From: JADJOY01 sp046331705 [NCBI: bacterium]
GTDB taxonomy: Bacteria; JADJOY01
Length of the DNA stretch: 22,464 nucleotides
NCBI GenBank assembly: GCA_046331705.1
Contig: JAXLQJ010000086.1
Location: forward strand, 1-22,464
Direction of reading: 5' to 3'
Shown here piece after piece: positions 7,333 through 14,961 of this stretch. Under the pieces are notes generated by a model. It saw only the letters and a list, made by a program, of their open reading frames with translations, had not been told where the DNA came from and did no database searches. The first letter of the stretch is position 1; each line of letters starts with the position of its first letter. The position numbers were made by a program, and so were the translations under genes.

Positions 7333-7911
7333 TTACTGCAAGCCGATGGTGAACGTGCGCTCTTGACCACCCAGATCGTCGGGGTCACGGGCCTGGACCG
7401 ACATGACCTGCAGCACGTCGGTGCCCATGAAGAGGACCTGGCAGCTTTCGAGATCGCCAGCGTTCGCGACGTAGTTCGGCGCCCCCGAGTTCGAGTTCTG
7501 CATGAAAACCGGCACGCTCTTGTTGCGCGGATTGCGGTCTTCGTCGCCGTGGGCTCGAATCACGATGTCGATGACTTCCGTGGAGGTGAAGATGAGGTCG
7601 TCGAGGGCGTTGTGGATTTCCGAGTCGAGCGCATGGAAGAGGCGGTCGCATTCCTTGCCGCGCGCCTTCTCCCGCATGCCGAGGATCTGCGGCGCCGCGA
7701 GCGCGGCGATGATGAGCAGCACGGCGATGACCGCGAGCAGCTCGATCAGCGAGTAGCCCGCCTGCCGAGCTCGACTTCGCCGCCGGCTGCCGCCAGCGCG
7801 ACTCGGTCCATCGGCGTCCCCGCTCGCAAGCGCGTCGTTCGAACCGTTCGGGTTCGTCTCGCCGCACCGATCGGACGATCGATCGGTGCTTGTGGCATTG
7901 GGATCTGCCAT
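7333..7911 (-). CDS. Type IV pilin-like protein with a long prepilin leader
   Basis: 192 aa. The prepilin signature is clear: Gly52 | Tyr53-Ser-Leu-Ile-Glu57, followed by a hydrophobic helix through about residue 73. This should be cut by the prepilin peptidase PilD and assembled into a pilus or pseudopilus through Glu at +5. Two oddities: the leader is 52 residues, rich in Ser, Asp, Asn and Arg, far longer than the usual 6-25; and +1 is Tyr rather than Phe. The mature part has two Cys (KECDR and ESCQ), a possible disulphide. ATG at 7911 is set by GGAGG 8 bases upstream; no ATG lies closer to the cleavage site. A sigma54 promoter precedes it and an NtrC-family activator is encoded next. Major pilin, minor pilin or pseudopilin cannot be decided. 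Confidence 0.85.
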   Translation of the reverse strand: MADPNATSTDRSSDRCGETNPNGSNDALASGDADGPSRAGGSRRRSRARQAGYSLIELLAVIAVLLIIAALAAPQILGMREKARGKECDRLFHALDSEIHNALDDLIFTSTEVIDIVIRAHGDEDRNPRNKSVPVFMQNSNSGAPNYVANAGDLESCQVLFMGTDVLQVMSVQARDPDDLGGQERTFTIGLQ

Positions 7912-7976
7912 CGATCCTGCCTCCAACGCGGTTTGCAACGGAATGAGGGGTACGAACGATCCTACAGATGCGGCAA

Positions 7977-7993
7977 AGCAAGATCAATGCCCC
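7977..7993 (-). promoter_or_regulatory. Sigma54 (-24/-12) promoter of the pilin-like gene
   Basis: The minus strand reads GGGCATTGATCTTGCT, close to the consensus TGGCAYRNNNNTTGCW: GG at 7991-7990 and GC at 7979-7978 are exactly 10 bases apart, with TTGCT intact at -12. The start would be near 7967, giving a leader of about 55 bases. The neighbouring gene encodes a sigma54 activator with an intact GAFTGA loop. Confidence 0.72.
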
Positions 7994-8103
7994 GGACAGC
8001 GACTCACGGTGACGGATGCCCCCCAGGGAAGTGGCATGATCCCGGATCGACTCGGCGGGTCGTGGTCGGGCGCACGGGACCGCGACGTGGCAATTTGCGA
8101 GCG

Positions 8104-8120
8104 TGTCGCACTCTGCAACA
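8104..8120. promoter_or_regulatory. Candidate enhancer (activator) site for the pilin-like gene
   Basis: TGTCGCA-CTC-TGCAACA is a 17-base dyad with six of seven pairs matching. Its centre is about 145 bases upstream of the predicted sigma54 start, the normal distance for an NtrC-family enhancer. A second, shorter repeat (ATGCC 8016-8020, GGCAT 8033-8037) lies nearer. Assignment to the adjacent regulator is inference. Confidence 0.35.
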
Positions 8121-8131
8121 GATCGAGCCCA

Positions 8132-9487
8132 TCAGCCGGTCTCGTCCAACCCGTAGCGCTTGAGCTTCCGATAGAGCGTACTGCGATCGATCCCGAGCAG
8201 CTTGGCGGCCTTCGCCTTGTCGCCGTTGGTGCGGCGCAGCGCGCGCTCGATCGCCTCCCGCTCCAGCGAATCGATCGCGAGATTCGAGTCCGCCGAGGGC
8301 GCACCTTCCCCCCGCCAGTCGACCACGTGGCGCGGCAGATCGCTCGGCTCGAGCGTGCCGCGCGCGCCCAGGGCAACGGCCCGCTCGATCACGTTCTCGA
8401 GCTCGCGCACGTTGCCGGGCCAGGGGTACCGCATGAGCTTGTCGAGCACGGCCGGGGACGCGCGCAGCGTCTCGCCATCGCGCTGGTGGCAAGCCAGGAA
8501 ATGATCGACCAGCATCGGAACGTCCTGCGGTCGCTCGCGCAGCGGCGGCACGCGCACCTGCACCACGTGCAGGCGGTAGAAGAGGTCTTGGCGGAACGTG
8601 CCGTTGCGCACCGCTTGCTCGAGGTCGCGGTTGGTGGCCGCCAGGAACCGGACGTCGACCTCGTGATAGTTGGTGCTGCCGACGGGGCGGATCGCCTTCT
8701 CCTGGATCGCCCGCAAGAGCTGCGTCTGCGTGTCGAGCGGCAGCTCGCCGACCTCGTCGAGAAACACCGTGCCGCCCGTCGCCCAGCGGATCAGCCCTTC
8801 GGTGGACTGGGTCGCGCCGGTGAACGCACCGCGCACGTGCCCGAAGAGCTCGCTCTGGATCAGGTTCGGGTGGATCGATCCACAGTCCACGGTCACGAAC
8901 CGCTTGCCCTGTCGACGACTCACGTCGTGGATGGCGCGCGCGATCAGCTCCTTGCCGGTGCCGCTCTCGCCCTGGATCAAGATCGTGGACTCGCTGGGGC
9001 CCGCGCGGCGGATCACGTCCAGGATCTCGAGCATCGCCGGCGAGGATCCGACGATCGGACCGAACTGACCGCTGCCCCGCGTGGCGCGCATGAGCCGATG
9101 GCTCTCGAGCGACTTGCCCCGCTGGGCGAGCAGATTGCCCAGCACGCGCTCCACGTCGGCGGCGCCGAACGGCTTGGCCAGGTAATCGAACGCGCCGTTG
9201 CGGACCGCGTCGATCGCCGAGGGGATGGTACCGAACGCCGTCATCATCACGACTTCCACGTTGCGGTCGTGGCGCTTGATCTCCTTGAGCAGCTCGAGAC
9301 CATCCATCTCCGGCATCATGTAGTCGATCATCGCGATGTCCGGCGGAGCGAGCTCGCACACCTCGAGCGCCGCGCGGGCGGACGCGACGACCTCGACGTC
9401 CGCGCCCAGCGCCCGCACCATCAGCGAGCACGCGTAGCCGTGGTCGTCGCGGTCGTCGACCACCAGGACGCGATAGCCCTCGAGCAT
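8132..9487 (-). CDS. NtrC-family sigma54-dependent response regulator
   Basis: 451 aa with three domains. The receiver (5-120) has the acidic pair Asp10/Asp11, phospho-acceptor Asp55 in [11 protein letters not shown], Thr83 and Lys105, so it should be phosphorylatable. The AAA+ domain (about 143-375) has Walker A GESGTGKE (173-180), the sigma54-contacting GAFTGA loop (220-225), Walker B VFLDE (241-245) and arginine-finger region LFYRL. The C-terminal Fis-type helix-turn-helix (409-445) ends in [19 protein letters not shown] at 9487 is chosen because it opens directly into the receiver; a GTG at 9523 would overlap the upstream gene by 32 bases. The gap to the zinc-ribbon gene is only 4 bases, so they are co-transcribed. 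No histidine kinase is encoded nearby. The likely target is the pilin-like gene just downstream (PilR-like). Confidence 0.95.
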   Translation of the reverse strand: MLEGYRVLVVDDRDDHGYACSLMVRALGADVEVVASARAALEVCELAPPDIAMIDYMMPEMDGLELLKEIKRHDRNVEVVMMTAFGTIPSAIDAVRNGAFDYLAKPFGAADVERVLGNLLAQRGKSLESHRLMRATRGSGQFGPIVGSSPAMLEILDVIRRAGPSESTILIQGESGTGKELIARAIHDVSRRQGKRFVTVDCGSIHPNLIQSELFGHVRGAFTGATQSTEGLIRWATGGTVFLDEVGELPLDTQTQLLRAIQEKAIRPVGSTNYHEVDVRFLAATNRDLEQAVRNGTFRQDLFYRLHVVQVRVPPLRERPQDVPMLVDHFLACHQRDGETLRASPAVLDKLMRYPWPGNVRELENVIERAVALGARGTLEPSDLPRHVVDWRGEGAPSADSNLAIDSLEREAIERALRRTNGDKAKAAKLLGIDRSTLYRKLKRYGLDETG

Positions 9488-9491
9488 CGGA

Positions 9492-11033
9492 TCAGTCTCG
9501 CGCTCGCGCGACGCGCAAGGCACCGAGGACGTGGGTGCGGAAACGCACCACCCTGCGCTCGTCGCCCACCTGACACACGACCCGCACGCCCACGTGCTTG
9601 GCGAACACGAGTCCCAGCACCGCCAGCGCGCCGATGACGGCAGCGGACGCGAGCGCGGTCCGATACGCGAGTCGCAGCGCCACGCCGAAATCCGGCCCCC
9701 ACGGGATCCAATCCGGCACGCGATAGCTCACGAGCGGCGCGGGCTTGAGCAAGACCAGCGCGGCGGCGATCCCGCCAGCCAAGAGCAGCGCCACGACGAA
9801 TCCGAGCCAGCCGAGCCGGATCTGCTGGATCGCCTGCGCGGGCAGGCGCAGCGCGCCGCGACGGCTCTCGAACCCGACGTCGCCGCCACGGAACGTCAGT
9901 CTTCCCACCCGCGACCCGCTCAGCGCTGGATCGCCACCGAGGTAGCGGGCCGCCACGGTGAGCGAGGCCTGCGAGCGCGCCGCGCCCCCGCTCTCGAGAA
10001 CGGCAGCCGGCGCGGAATCCAGCGAGGACGCGAGGGCGAGGTCCGTGGAACGCTCCTCGCCGAGCGCCGGCGCCTCGCTGGGCTCGGTCGACGACGGTGC
10101 CGCGCGCTTGGTGGATGCCCACGCGGCGCGCACGGATGCGAGCAGCGACGGCGCGGGCGCCGTTCCCTGTCCCCGCGCTGCGAGCTGATTCCGGTAATAC
10201 GGAGTCTCGATCGCACGGAAATAGACGAGCGTCGCGCCGATGCCGGCGAGCAGCACCACCATCACACCGAGCAGGCAGATCGCCGTGAGCCACATCGCGC
10301 CGGTCGTCGCCGCCAACGCTCCCAGCCCGAGCACCAGCACCGCGGCGACCACGGTCAACACCCGCCACCGCAGCAAGACCAGGAAGGTCAGCGACTCGCC
10401 GAGCGTCTCGAGTGTCTGCGCGTTGCGCTCCGGACGCGCCTTCGGAGCGCGATCGGGCGACGCCCCGCAGCGTGGGCAGGTCTCGTTCCTCGCGCGATCG
10501 AAGATCACGAAGCACGATGGGCATTTGAGATACGCGGCGCTCGGCGCGGAAGGCGCGTCCGCCTCGTCCACGCGAGCGGCGACTCCGGCGACCGGCGTCG
10601 CCTGGTCGCGTGCTCGCGGCGGCGGCGTCGCACGCACCGGCGTGGCCCGCGACGGCGGCCGGGGCGTCGTCGGCGACGCGCGGCGCGGCGCGGCGCTCGG
10701 CGCCTCCGACCCGCGCCCCGAAGGCGGCCGCGGCGTGGTGGGGGAGGCCGACGCGCCGCCGCTGGGATCCGCCAGCACGCTCGGGATGTCGATCTGCTCC
10801 TGCGTCGTGGGACAGCGGCTGCGCGCCTGGTCCGGAGGCGGTGGCGGCGCGGCCCCTTTCGCCGGCGGCCGCGCAGCGTGCTGGTGCGTGGGACAGAGCG
10901 CGTCGCGCCCGGACGGAAAGAAGCTCGACACGAACGGCCGTCCGCACTCGACGCCGCCGTCGTTGCCGGAGCAGAAGGCGACGTAGTGCTTCTTCCCGCA
11001 CGCGGGGCATTCGAAGAGGACGGGCATCCTCAT
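9492..11033 (-). CDS. Zinc-ribbon membrane protein with Pro-rich linker
   Basis: 513 aa. A first Cys-rich element has CPACG (Cys9, Cys12) with Cys21 and Cys30; a second is a clean ribbon, Cys171, Cys174, Cys186, Cys189. Between them (55-165) is a Pro/Ala/Thr-rich linker containing the 10-residue block ASPTTPRPPS twice (96-105, 119-128). Transmembrane helices are near 226-244, 247-271, 410-429 and 455-478. The stretch about 357-405 (RVGRLTFRGGDVGFESRRGA) looks like a small beta domain of bacterial PH type; this is weak. ATG 11033 has AGGAGGT 7 bases upstream. It lies 42 bases after fabD and 4 bases before the NtrC regulator, so it may signal to that regulator. The function is unknown. Confidence 0.82.
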   Translation of the reverse strand: MRMPVLFECPACGKKHYVAFCSGNDGGVECGRPFVSSFFPSGRDALCPTHQHAARPPAKGAAPPPPPDQARSRCPTTQEQIDIPSVLADPSGGASASPTTPRPPSGRGSEAPSAAPRRASPTTPRPPSRATPVRATPPPRARDQATPVAGVAARVDEADAPSAPSAAYLKCPSCFVIFDRARNETCPRCGASPDRAPKARPERNAQTLETLGESLTFLVLLRWRVLTVVAAVLVLGLGALAATTGAMWLTAICLLGVMVVLLAGIGATLVYFRAIETPYYRNQLAARGQGTAPAPSLLASVRAAWASTKRAAPSSTEPSEAPALGEERSTDLALASSLDSAPAAVLESGGAARSQASLTVAARYLGGDPALSGSRVGRLTFRGGDVGFESRRGALRLPAQAIQQIRLGWLGFVVALLLAGGIAAALVLLKPAPLVSYRVPDWIPWGPDFGVALRLAYRTALASAAVIGALAVLGLVFAKHVGVRVVCQVGDERRVVRFRTHVLGALRVARARD

Positions 11034-11075
11034 TCAGACCACCTCCTCACGACGATGCGACCCGCGCTGCGCCGC

Positions 11076-12026
11076 TCACGCGGCCGCCGCGAGCTCGCGC
11101 ACCACGTGCACCAGCCCCTCGGAGCCGTCGGCGCTCAGGAACGAAGCATCGCGGACGATGCGTCGCGAGAGCTTGGTGAGCACGTCGCCGGGACCGACCT
11201 CGACGAAGCGGCGGATCCCCGACCGCTCCATGCAGGCCAGGCATTCTCCCCAACGCACCGGATGGGTCACCTGCAGCGCCAGGAACTCGCGCGCAGCCGC
11301 GCCGCTGCGCACCGGCTCGGCGGTGACGTTGGTCACGACCGGAAACCGCAAGGCATCGGCGAACGCCACCTCGGCGAGGGCATCGCTGAACGCGTCGGCC
11401 GCCGGCCGCATCAGCTCGCAATGAAAGGGCGCGCTCACGGGGATCTCACGTCCGGCGACTCCGAGCGATCTCGCGACCACCAGCGCGCGACGCACCGCGG
11501 CGGCGGCGCCGCTCAGGACCGTCTGATCGGGACCGTTGAAGTTCGCCGCCACCACCAGGCCCAGCTCCGGCTCGACGCCCGCGACGATGGCGCCGAGCGT
11601 CTGCGCGTCGCCGGTGCGGAGCGCCGCCATCGCGCCCTCGCCCACCGGCACCGCCTGTTGCATGAGCTTGCCGCGCAATCGCACCAGTCGCAGCGCATCC
11701 TCGAAGGCGAGCGCGTCGGCCAGCGTGAGCGCGGTGATCTCGCCCAGGCTGTGTCCCGCCGCCATCGTTACCTCGAGGCCGCTCGCTTCCAGCAACCGCC
11801 CGGCGACGTAGCCCACCAGCAGCAACGCCGGCTGGGCGTTCTCCGTGAGCCGCAACGCCTCCTCGGGTCCCTCGAGGCAGAGCCGGCTCAGCGACTCGCC
11901 GAGCGCCTGGTCCGCACGCTCGAACCATTCACGCGCTTGCGGATGATCGGCCAAGAGGCGGGCGCCCATCCCGACGCGCTGCGATCCTTGGCCGGGACAG
12001 AGCAATCCCAGCGTTCCCTGACCCAC
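11076..12026 (-). CDS. fabD: Malonyl-CoA:ACP transacylase
   Basis: 316 aa. It transfers malonyl from CoA to acyl carrier protein to start fatty acid elongation. The family marks are GQGSQ (12-16), nucleophile Ser93 in GHSLGE, Arg118 in RLRGKLMQ which holds the malonyl carboxylate, and catalytic His202 in APFHCELM; the C-terminal EVGPGDVLTKL is also standard. Arg118 argues for malonyl rather than a neutral acyl extender. The start is GTG at 12026 with GGGGAG 7 bases upstream and a TATAAT box further up. Unlike the common arrangement, no fabH, fabG, acpP or fabF adjoins it; the next gene is the zinc-ribbon protein. A polyketide-type AT is possible but nothing else of that kind is present. Confidence 0.95.
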   Translation of the reverse strand: MGQGTLGLLCPGQGSQRVGMGARLLADHPQAREWFERADQALGESLSRLCLEGPEEALRLTENAQPALLLVGYVAGRLLEASGLEVTMAAGHSLGEITALTLADALAFEDALRLVRLRGKLMQQAVPVGEGAMAALRTGDAQTLGAIVAGVEPELGLVVAANFNGPDQTVLSGAAAAVRRALVVARSLGVAGREIPVSAPFHCELMRPAADAFSDALAEVAFADALRFPVVTNVTAEPVRSGAAAREFLALQVTHPVRWGECLACMERSGIRRFVEVGPGDVLTKLSRRIVRDASFLSADGSEGLVHVVRELAAAA

Positions 12027-12067
12027 GAAGCTCTCCCCGTCGACTCGACCCGATGGAACGGCGCGCG

Positions 12068-12073
12068 ATTATA
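12068..12073 (-). promoter_or_regulatory. -10 box of the fabD transcript
   Basis: A perfect TATAAT on the minus strand, about 42 bases before the GTG start of fabD. I find no good -35 box at 16-18 bases. It would drive fabD, the zinc-ribbon gene and the NtrC gene together. Confidence 0.45.
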
Positions 12074-12141
12074 CCCATCTTTGTCCGTGCGCCGTTCGCG
12101 GGCCGTATCGCGCCGCGCGTCGCGCCGGACGCACGCGCGTC

Positions 12142-12150
12142 TGCTATATC
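12142..12150 (+). promoter_or_regulatory. Extended -10 promoter (TGCTATATC) before the lipoprotein gene
   Basis: TG-C-TATATC fits an extended -10 element (TGnTATAAT). Transcription would begin near 12157, only about 4 bases before the ATG at 12161, and no Shine-Dalgarno sequence is present, so the mRNA may be nearly leaderless. Confidence 0.4.
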
Positions 12151-12160
12151 GGCCGCGGTC

Positions 12161-12853
12161 ATGAGATCCGCGCGCCGACCCGCATTCCCGACGAGCGCGG
12201 CTCGCCTGCTCCGCGCGTGGCTCGCGCTGAGCGCGCTGCTCGCGTGCGGCGCCCGCTGCGCGCCCGCGCTCGCGCCGGGAGTGCGCACGCAAGCGATCGT
12301 GGTGCTGCCGCCAACGTCCACGCGTCTCGATCCGCTGGTGCCCCAAGCCGGCTCCACCACGCGCGAAGCGGATCGCCGCTTGCTGGTCGAGGTCGTCGAG
12401 TCGGTGGCGCCGCTCGCCGTCCACGATCGCTTGGTGGCGCGCGGGGTGCGCGTGGTGGTGGTGCGCCGCGAGGACCTCACCTCGGCGGCGACCGAGTCGC
12501 TCGACGACATCGAGCAACGCCTGAGCTACGCCGGCTTGGCGCGGGCGCACGGCGCGGACCGCGTCCTCAGGATCGGCTTCGACGGCTCGCTTTATCGCGG
12601 TGCCGGATCGGTCGAGGTGCTGGGCGGGCTGATCGCTTTCGACTACCCGTCCGACACCAGCTGGCTCGAGCTCGAGCTCAGCGCCACGCTCGTCGATCCG
12701 GCGAACCCGGAGAGCACCCAGTCGTTTTCCGTGGCCGGGAAACGTCACACCGACGTGCGCAGCCTGGTCGGCGGCGTGACCGACCGCGACCGGCTCACCG
12801 CGCTCACGCGGGACCTCGTCGACGAGCTCGTGGATCGAATGCTGGGGCCGTGA
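12161..12853 (+). CDS. Lipoprotein of unknown function
   Basis: 230 aa. The N-terminus (MRSARRPAF, then a hydrophobic stretch 16-28) ends in the lipobox LLAC with Cys29, so it should be an outer- or inner-membrane lipoprotein. The body starts with a strand AIVVLPP and continues as a mixed alpha/beta domain with DRVLRIGFDGSLYRGAG and SWLELELSATLVDP. This layout is reminiscent of LpoB/CsgG-like lipoproteins that assemble strands around a short conserved core, but I cannot make that call. ATG at 12161 is preferred over one at 12053 because it begins the signal peptide. Its stop is 36 bases from the converging epimerase gene. Confidence 0.75.
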   Translation: MRSARRPAFPTSAARLLRAWLALSALLACGARCAPALAPGVRTQAIVVLPPTSTRLDPLVPQAGSTTREADRRLLVEVVESVAPLAVHDRLVARGVRVVVVRREDLTSAATESLDDIEQRLSYAGLARAHGADRVLRIGFDGSLYRGAGSVEVLGGLIAFDYPSDTSWLELELSATLVDPANPESTQSFSVAGKRHTDVRSLVGGVTDRDRLTALTRDLVDELVDRMLGP

Positions 12854-12860
12854 CCGGCCC

Positions 12861-12877
12861 GCTCGCGCTCCGCGAGC
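12861..12877. terminator. Hairpin between converging genes
   Basis: GCTCGCG (12861-12867), loop CTC, CGCGAGC (12871-12877): a perfect 7-bp stem filling the 36-base gap between two convergent stop codons. It lacks a T-run, so termination efficiency is uncertain. Confidence 0.45.
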
Positions 12878-12889
12878 ATCGAGGTTCCG

Positions 12890-13882
12890 TCACGCGACGC
12901 GCGCGGCGTCGAGACTCGCGACGCTGTCGCGCATCGTCTCGGCGATGGGCCGGGGACGGATGCCGAGCGCCGCGTGGGCCGCGCTGCTGTCGTAGAACGC
13001 GTAGCGGCCGAAGTGGAGGTCGACGAAGTTCCGATCCAGCGGCGCGCTGCGGCCGGCGACCAGCCACACGACCTCGAGCGCTCCGAACGCCGCGAGCGCC
13101 AGTCCGCGAGGCACGGCCAGGTGCAGGTGTCGAGCACCGATCGCGTCGGCGATCGCGCGATAGAACGCCTTGTACGTGAGATCGTGCCCGCCCACCACGT
13201 AGCGTGCGCCGTCGACGCCGACCTCCGCCGCGCTCACGACCGCCTGCGCCGCGTCGCGCACGTCGATCACGTTGAGCCCGCCGTGGGCGAAGAGCCCGAG
13301 ACGGAATCGGGCGTAGGCCCGCACCAGCTTGAGGTCGCGCGCCGGCTCCGGGGAGCCGGGGCCGAGCATTCGCGTCGGCAGCACGCGAACCAGCGTGACT
13401 CCCCGCGCTTTCGCCTCCCGCGCGAGCCATTGCTCGGATTCCACGTACGCGCGCACCCGCGCGTCGCTCTTGCCGAGCGTCCAATCGTGCTCGCTGCAGC
13501 GGCCGGTCTTGAGGACGGAGGACCCGACGGCGAGCGCCGATCCCACCCAGACCAGCCGGCGCGCGCCGCTTTGCGCCGCCGCCTCGAGCGCGAGGCGCGC
13601 GCGCTGCAGGCTCGCCTCGACCTGCGGCACCACGCGCGGCGGCGCGACGCGCGAGAGCGGCTCGGCCGAGACCACCGCATCGGCCTGGCTGGCGGCGCGC
13701 AGCAACGCGGCGCGCTGGCTCGCATCGCCAGCTGCCAGCTCCAAGAGGTCCGGATCACCGGCCCCGGGGCGGCGCGTGACCAGCTCGGCGGCGCGCGCCT
13801 GGACCTCGTGACCACGGCGCGCCGCTTCGGCCACCACGTGCTGACCGAGGAAGGTGTTGCTGCCGAGCACCAGGAATCTCAT
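12890..13882 (-). CDS. NAD(P)-dependent epimerase/dehydratase-like protein (extended SDR)
   Basis: 330 aa. The N-terminal Rossmann motif GSNTFLG (7-13) binds the dinucleotide, as in extended SDRs. The middle has VWVGSALAVG, the usual position of the catalytic Ser/Thr, and the C-terminal half has DVRDAAQAVVSA and GARYVVGGHDLTYKAFYRAI, typical of dihydroflavonol-reductase or epimerase-like members. The catalytic YxxxK pattern is altered: Tyr146 is followed by Val-Glu-Ser-Glu150, so Glu replaces the Lys; the protein may be a binding or regulatory SDR, or use another residue. The start is ATG 13882, 8 bases after the preceding stop. The substrate is unknown. Confidence 0.85.
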   Translation of the reverse strand: MRFLVLGSNTFLGQHVVAEAARRGHEVQARAAELVTRRPGAGDPDLLELAAGDASQRAALLRAASQADAVVSAEPLSRVAPPRVVPQVEASLQRARLALEAAAQSGARRLVWVGSALAVGSSVLKTGRCSEHDWTLGKSDARVRAYVESEQWLAREAKARGVTLVRVLPTRMLGPGSPEPARDLKLVRAYARFRLGLFAHGGLNVIDVRDAAQAVVSAAEVGVDGARYVVGGHDLTYKAFYRAIADAIGARHLHLAVPRGLALAAFGALEVVWLVAGRSAPLDRNFVDLHFGRYAFYDSSAAHAALGIRPRPIAETMRDSVASLDAARVA

Positions 13883-13890
13883 GCGCGCTC

Positions 13891-14961
13891 TCAGTGGGTC
13901 GCCGAAGGCTCGCGAAGCCAGAGGTCGACGTGGTTGGAGGCGGCGTGCTGGGCATAGCCGAAGCCGAGGCCGTCGAGCGCGACCTCGTGATGGCGAAAAC
14001 CCTTCACTCGGCTCGGATCCGCGCCTTCGCCGGCGAGCTCGCCGTCCTCGACGATCGCGCGGGCGTTTCCCAGCACCAGCGCGCGCACTCGGGAAAAGCC
14101 GGGCTCGACGATCAGATTGCTCCCCGCCTTGATCAAGACCCCGTCGGGCTTGGCGAGCGCGACGTGCTTCGCCAGGCCCCCGTCCTGGGGAAACCGCTCG
14201 TCCGCCAGGTTGGCGGTGAAATACTCGTACACGCGACGCGACCCCGCGCGATCGCGAAACACGATCTCGAGCCCCGCGCCGCCGCTCGGTGCCGGGACGA
14301 CCGCGCCTTCCGCATCCAGGGCGATGGGCCGCACGCGCTCGATCGTGGCGCCGAGATCGTGAATGGCCTCGAGTAGCACCACGTGCGAGACCGGCACCGA
14401 GGGAAACGGCTCCTCCACCGTGAAGTAGCCCACACCGTAAAACGACAGCAACGCCGTCAGCGCGAGTCGGACCGAGCTCGGCTCGCTCAGCTCCTCCGCG
14501 CGCTCGGGAAAGACCACGGCCTTCTCGTGCGGATCCACGGCGAAGCTCGCCGGCGCGCCCACGGACTCGAGCGCCACGGCGATCACGCGCTCGGCGTCCG
14601 GGAACACCGTGAACGGCGTGGTCAGATCGGGACCGCCGAAGGGATAGAAGACCGTGCGCACCGCCCCCGCCTCGCGGCGCACCGCTTCCGCGATGCGGCG
14701 GTGGGAGCCGTCGAGGAAGCGCGCCGAGTACCAGTCTCGATTGGTCGCCAGGTGGCGGCAGCGCAGCGCGTAGCCATCGAGCGGCACGCCCGAGAAGGCG
14801 CTCGGCGCATCCGCGCAGAGCCCGCGGAAGCGCGCCTCGATGGGCGGAGAGAAATAGTCGCTCGCGTCCGCACGCGCCGCCCGCGCGGACGCCACGCCGA
14901 GCACGAGCAAGGCCGCGACCGCGCCGCGGGCCGCCGAGCGCCGCGAGCGCGGCGCCATCAT
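13891..14961 (-). CDS. Exported protein of unknown function
   Basis: 356 aa. MMAPRSRRSAARGAVAALLVLG is a signal peptide with likely cleavage after ARA near residue 31 (before DASDYFSPP). The mature part includes TVFYPFGGPDLTTPFTVFP, followed by a strand that reads ERVIAVALESVG. I recall uncharacterised exported proteins with a similar YPF-GPD motif, but no role comes with it. No transmembrane segment or catalytic motif is visible beyond this. The start ATG at 14961 overlaps the kinase stop codon (ATGA), so translation is coupled to the kinase; a second ATG at 14958 is an equally good choice. It is followed 8 bases later by the epimerase gene. It may be secreted into the periplasm. Confidence 0.75.
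   Translation of the reverse strand: MMAPRSRRSAARGAVAALLVLGVASARAARADASDYFSPPIEARFRGLCADAPSAFSGVPLDGYALRCRHLATNRDWYSARFLDGSHRRIAEAVRREAGAVRTVFYPFGGPDLTTPFTVFPDAERVIAVALESVGAPASFAVDPHEKAVVFPERAEELSEPSSVRLALTALLSFYGVGYFTVEEPFPSVPVSHVVLLEAIHDLGATIERVRPIALDAEGAVVPAPSGGAGLEIVFRDRAGSRRVYEYFTANLADERFPQDGGLAKHVALAKPDGVLIKAGSNLIVEPGFSRVRALVLGNARAIVEDGELAGEGADPSRVKGFRHHEVALDGLGFGYAQHAASNHVDLWLREPSATH

Noticed and set aside
8121-8150. Second possible sigma54 site (TGGGCTCGATCTGTTGCA, minus strand)
   Set aside because: The GG to GC spacing is off by one or more bases from the required 10, and it overlaps the end of the regulator gene.
7886-9637. 583-codon plus-strand reading frame over the regulator
   Set aside because: It is antisense to the NtrC gene and has no motif.
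9531-12164. 877-codon plus-strand reading frame over the zinc-ribbon gene and fabD
   Set aside because: It spans two recognised minus-strand genes and reads as Arg/His-rich noise.
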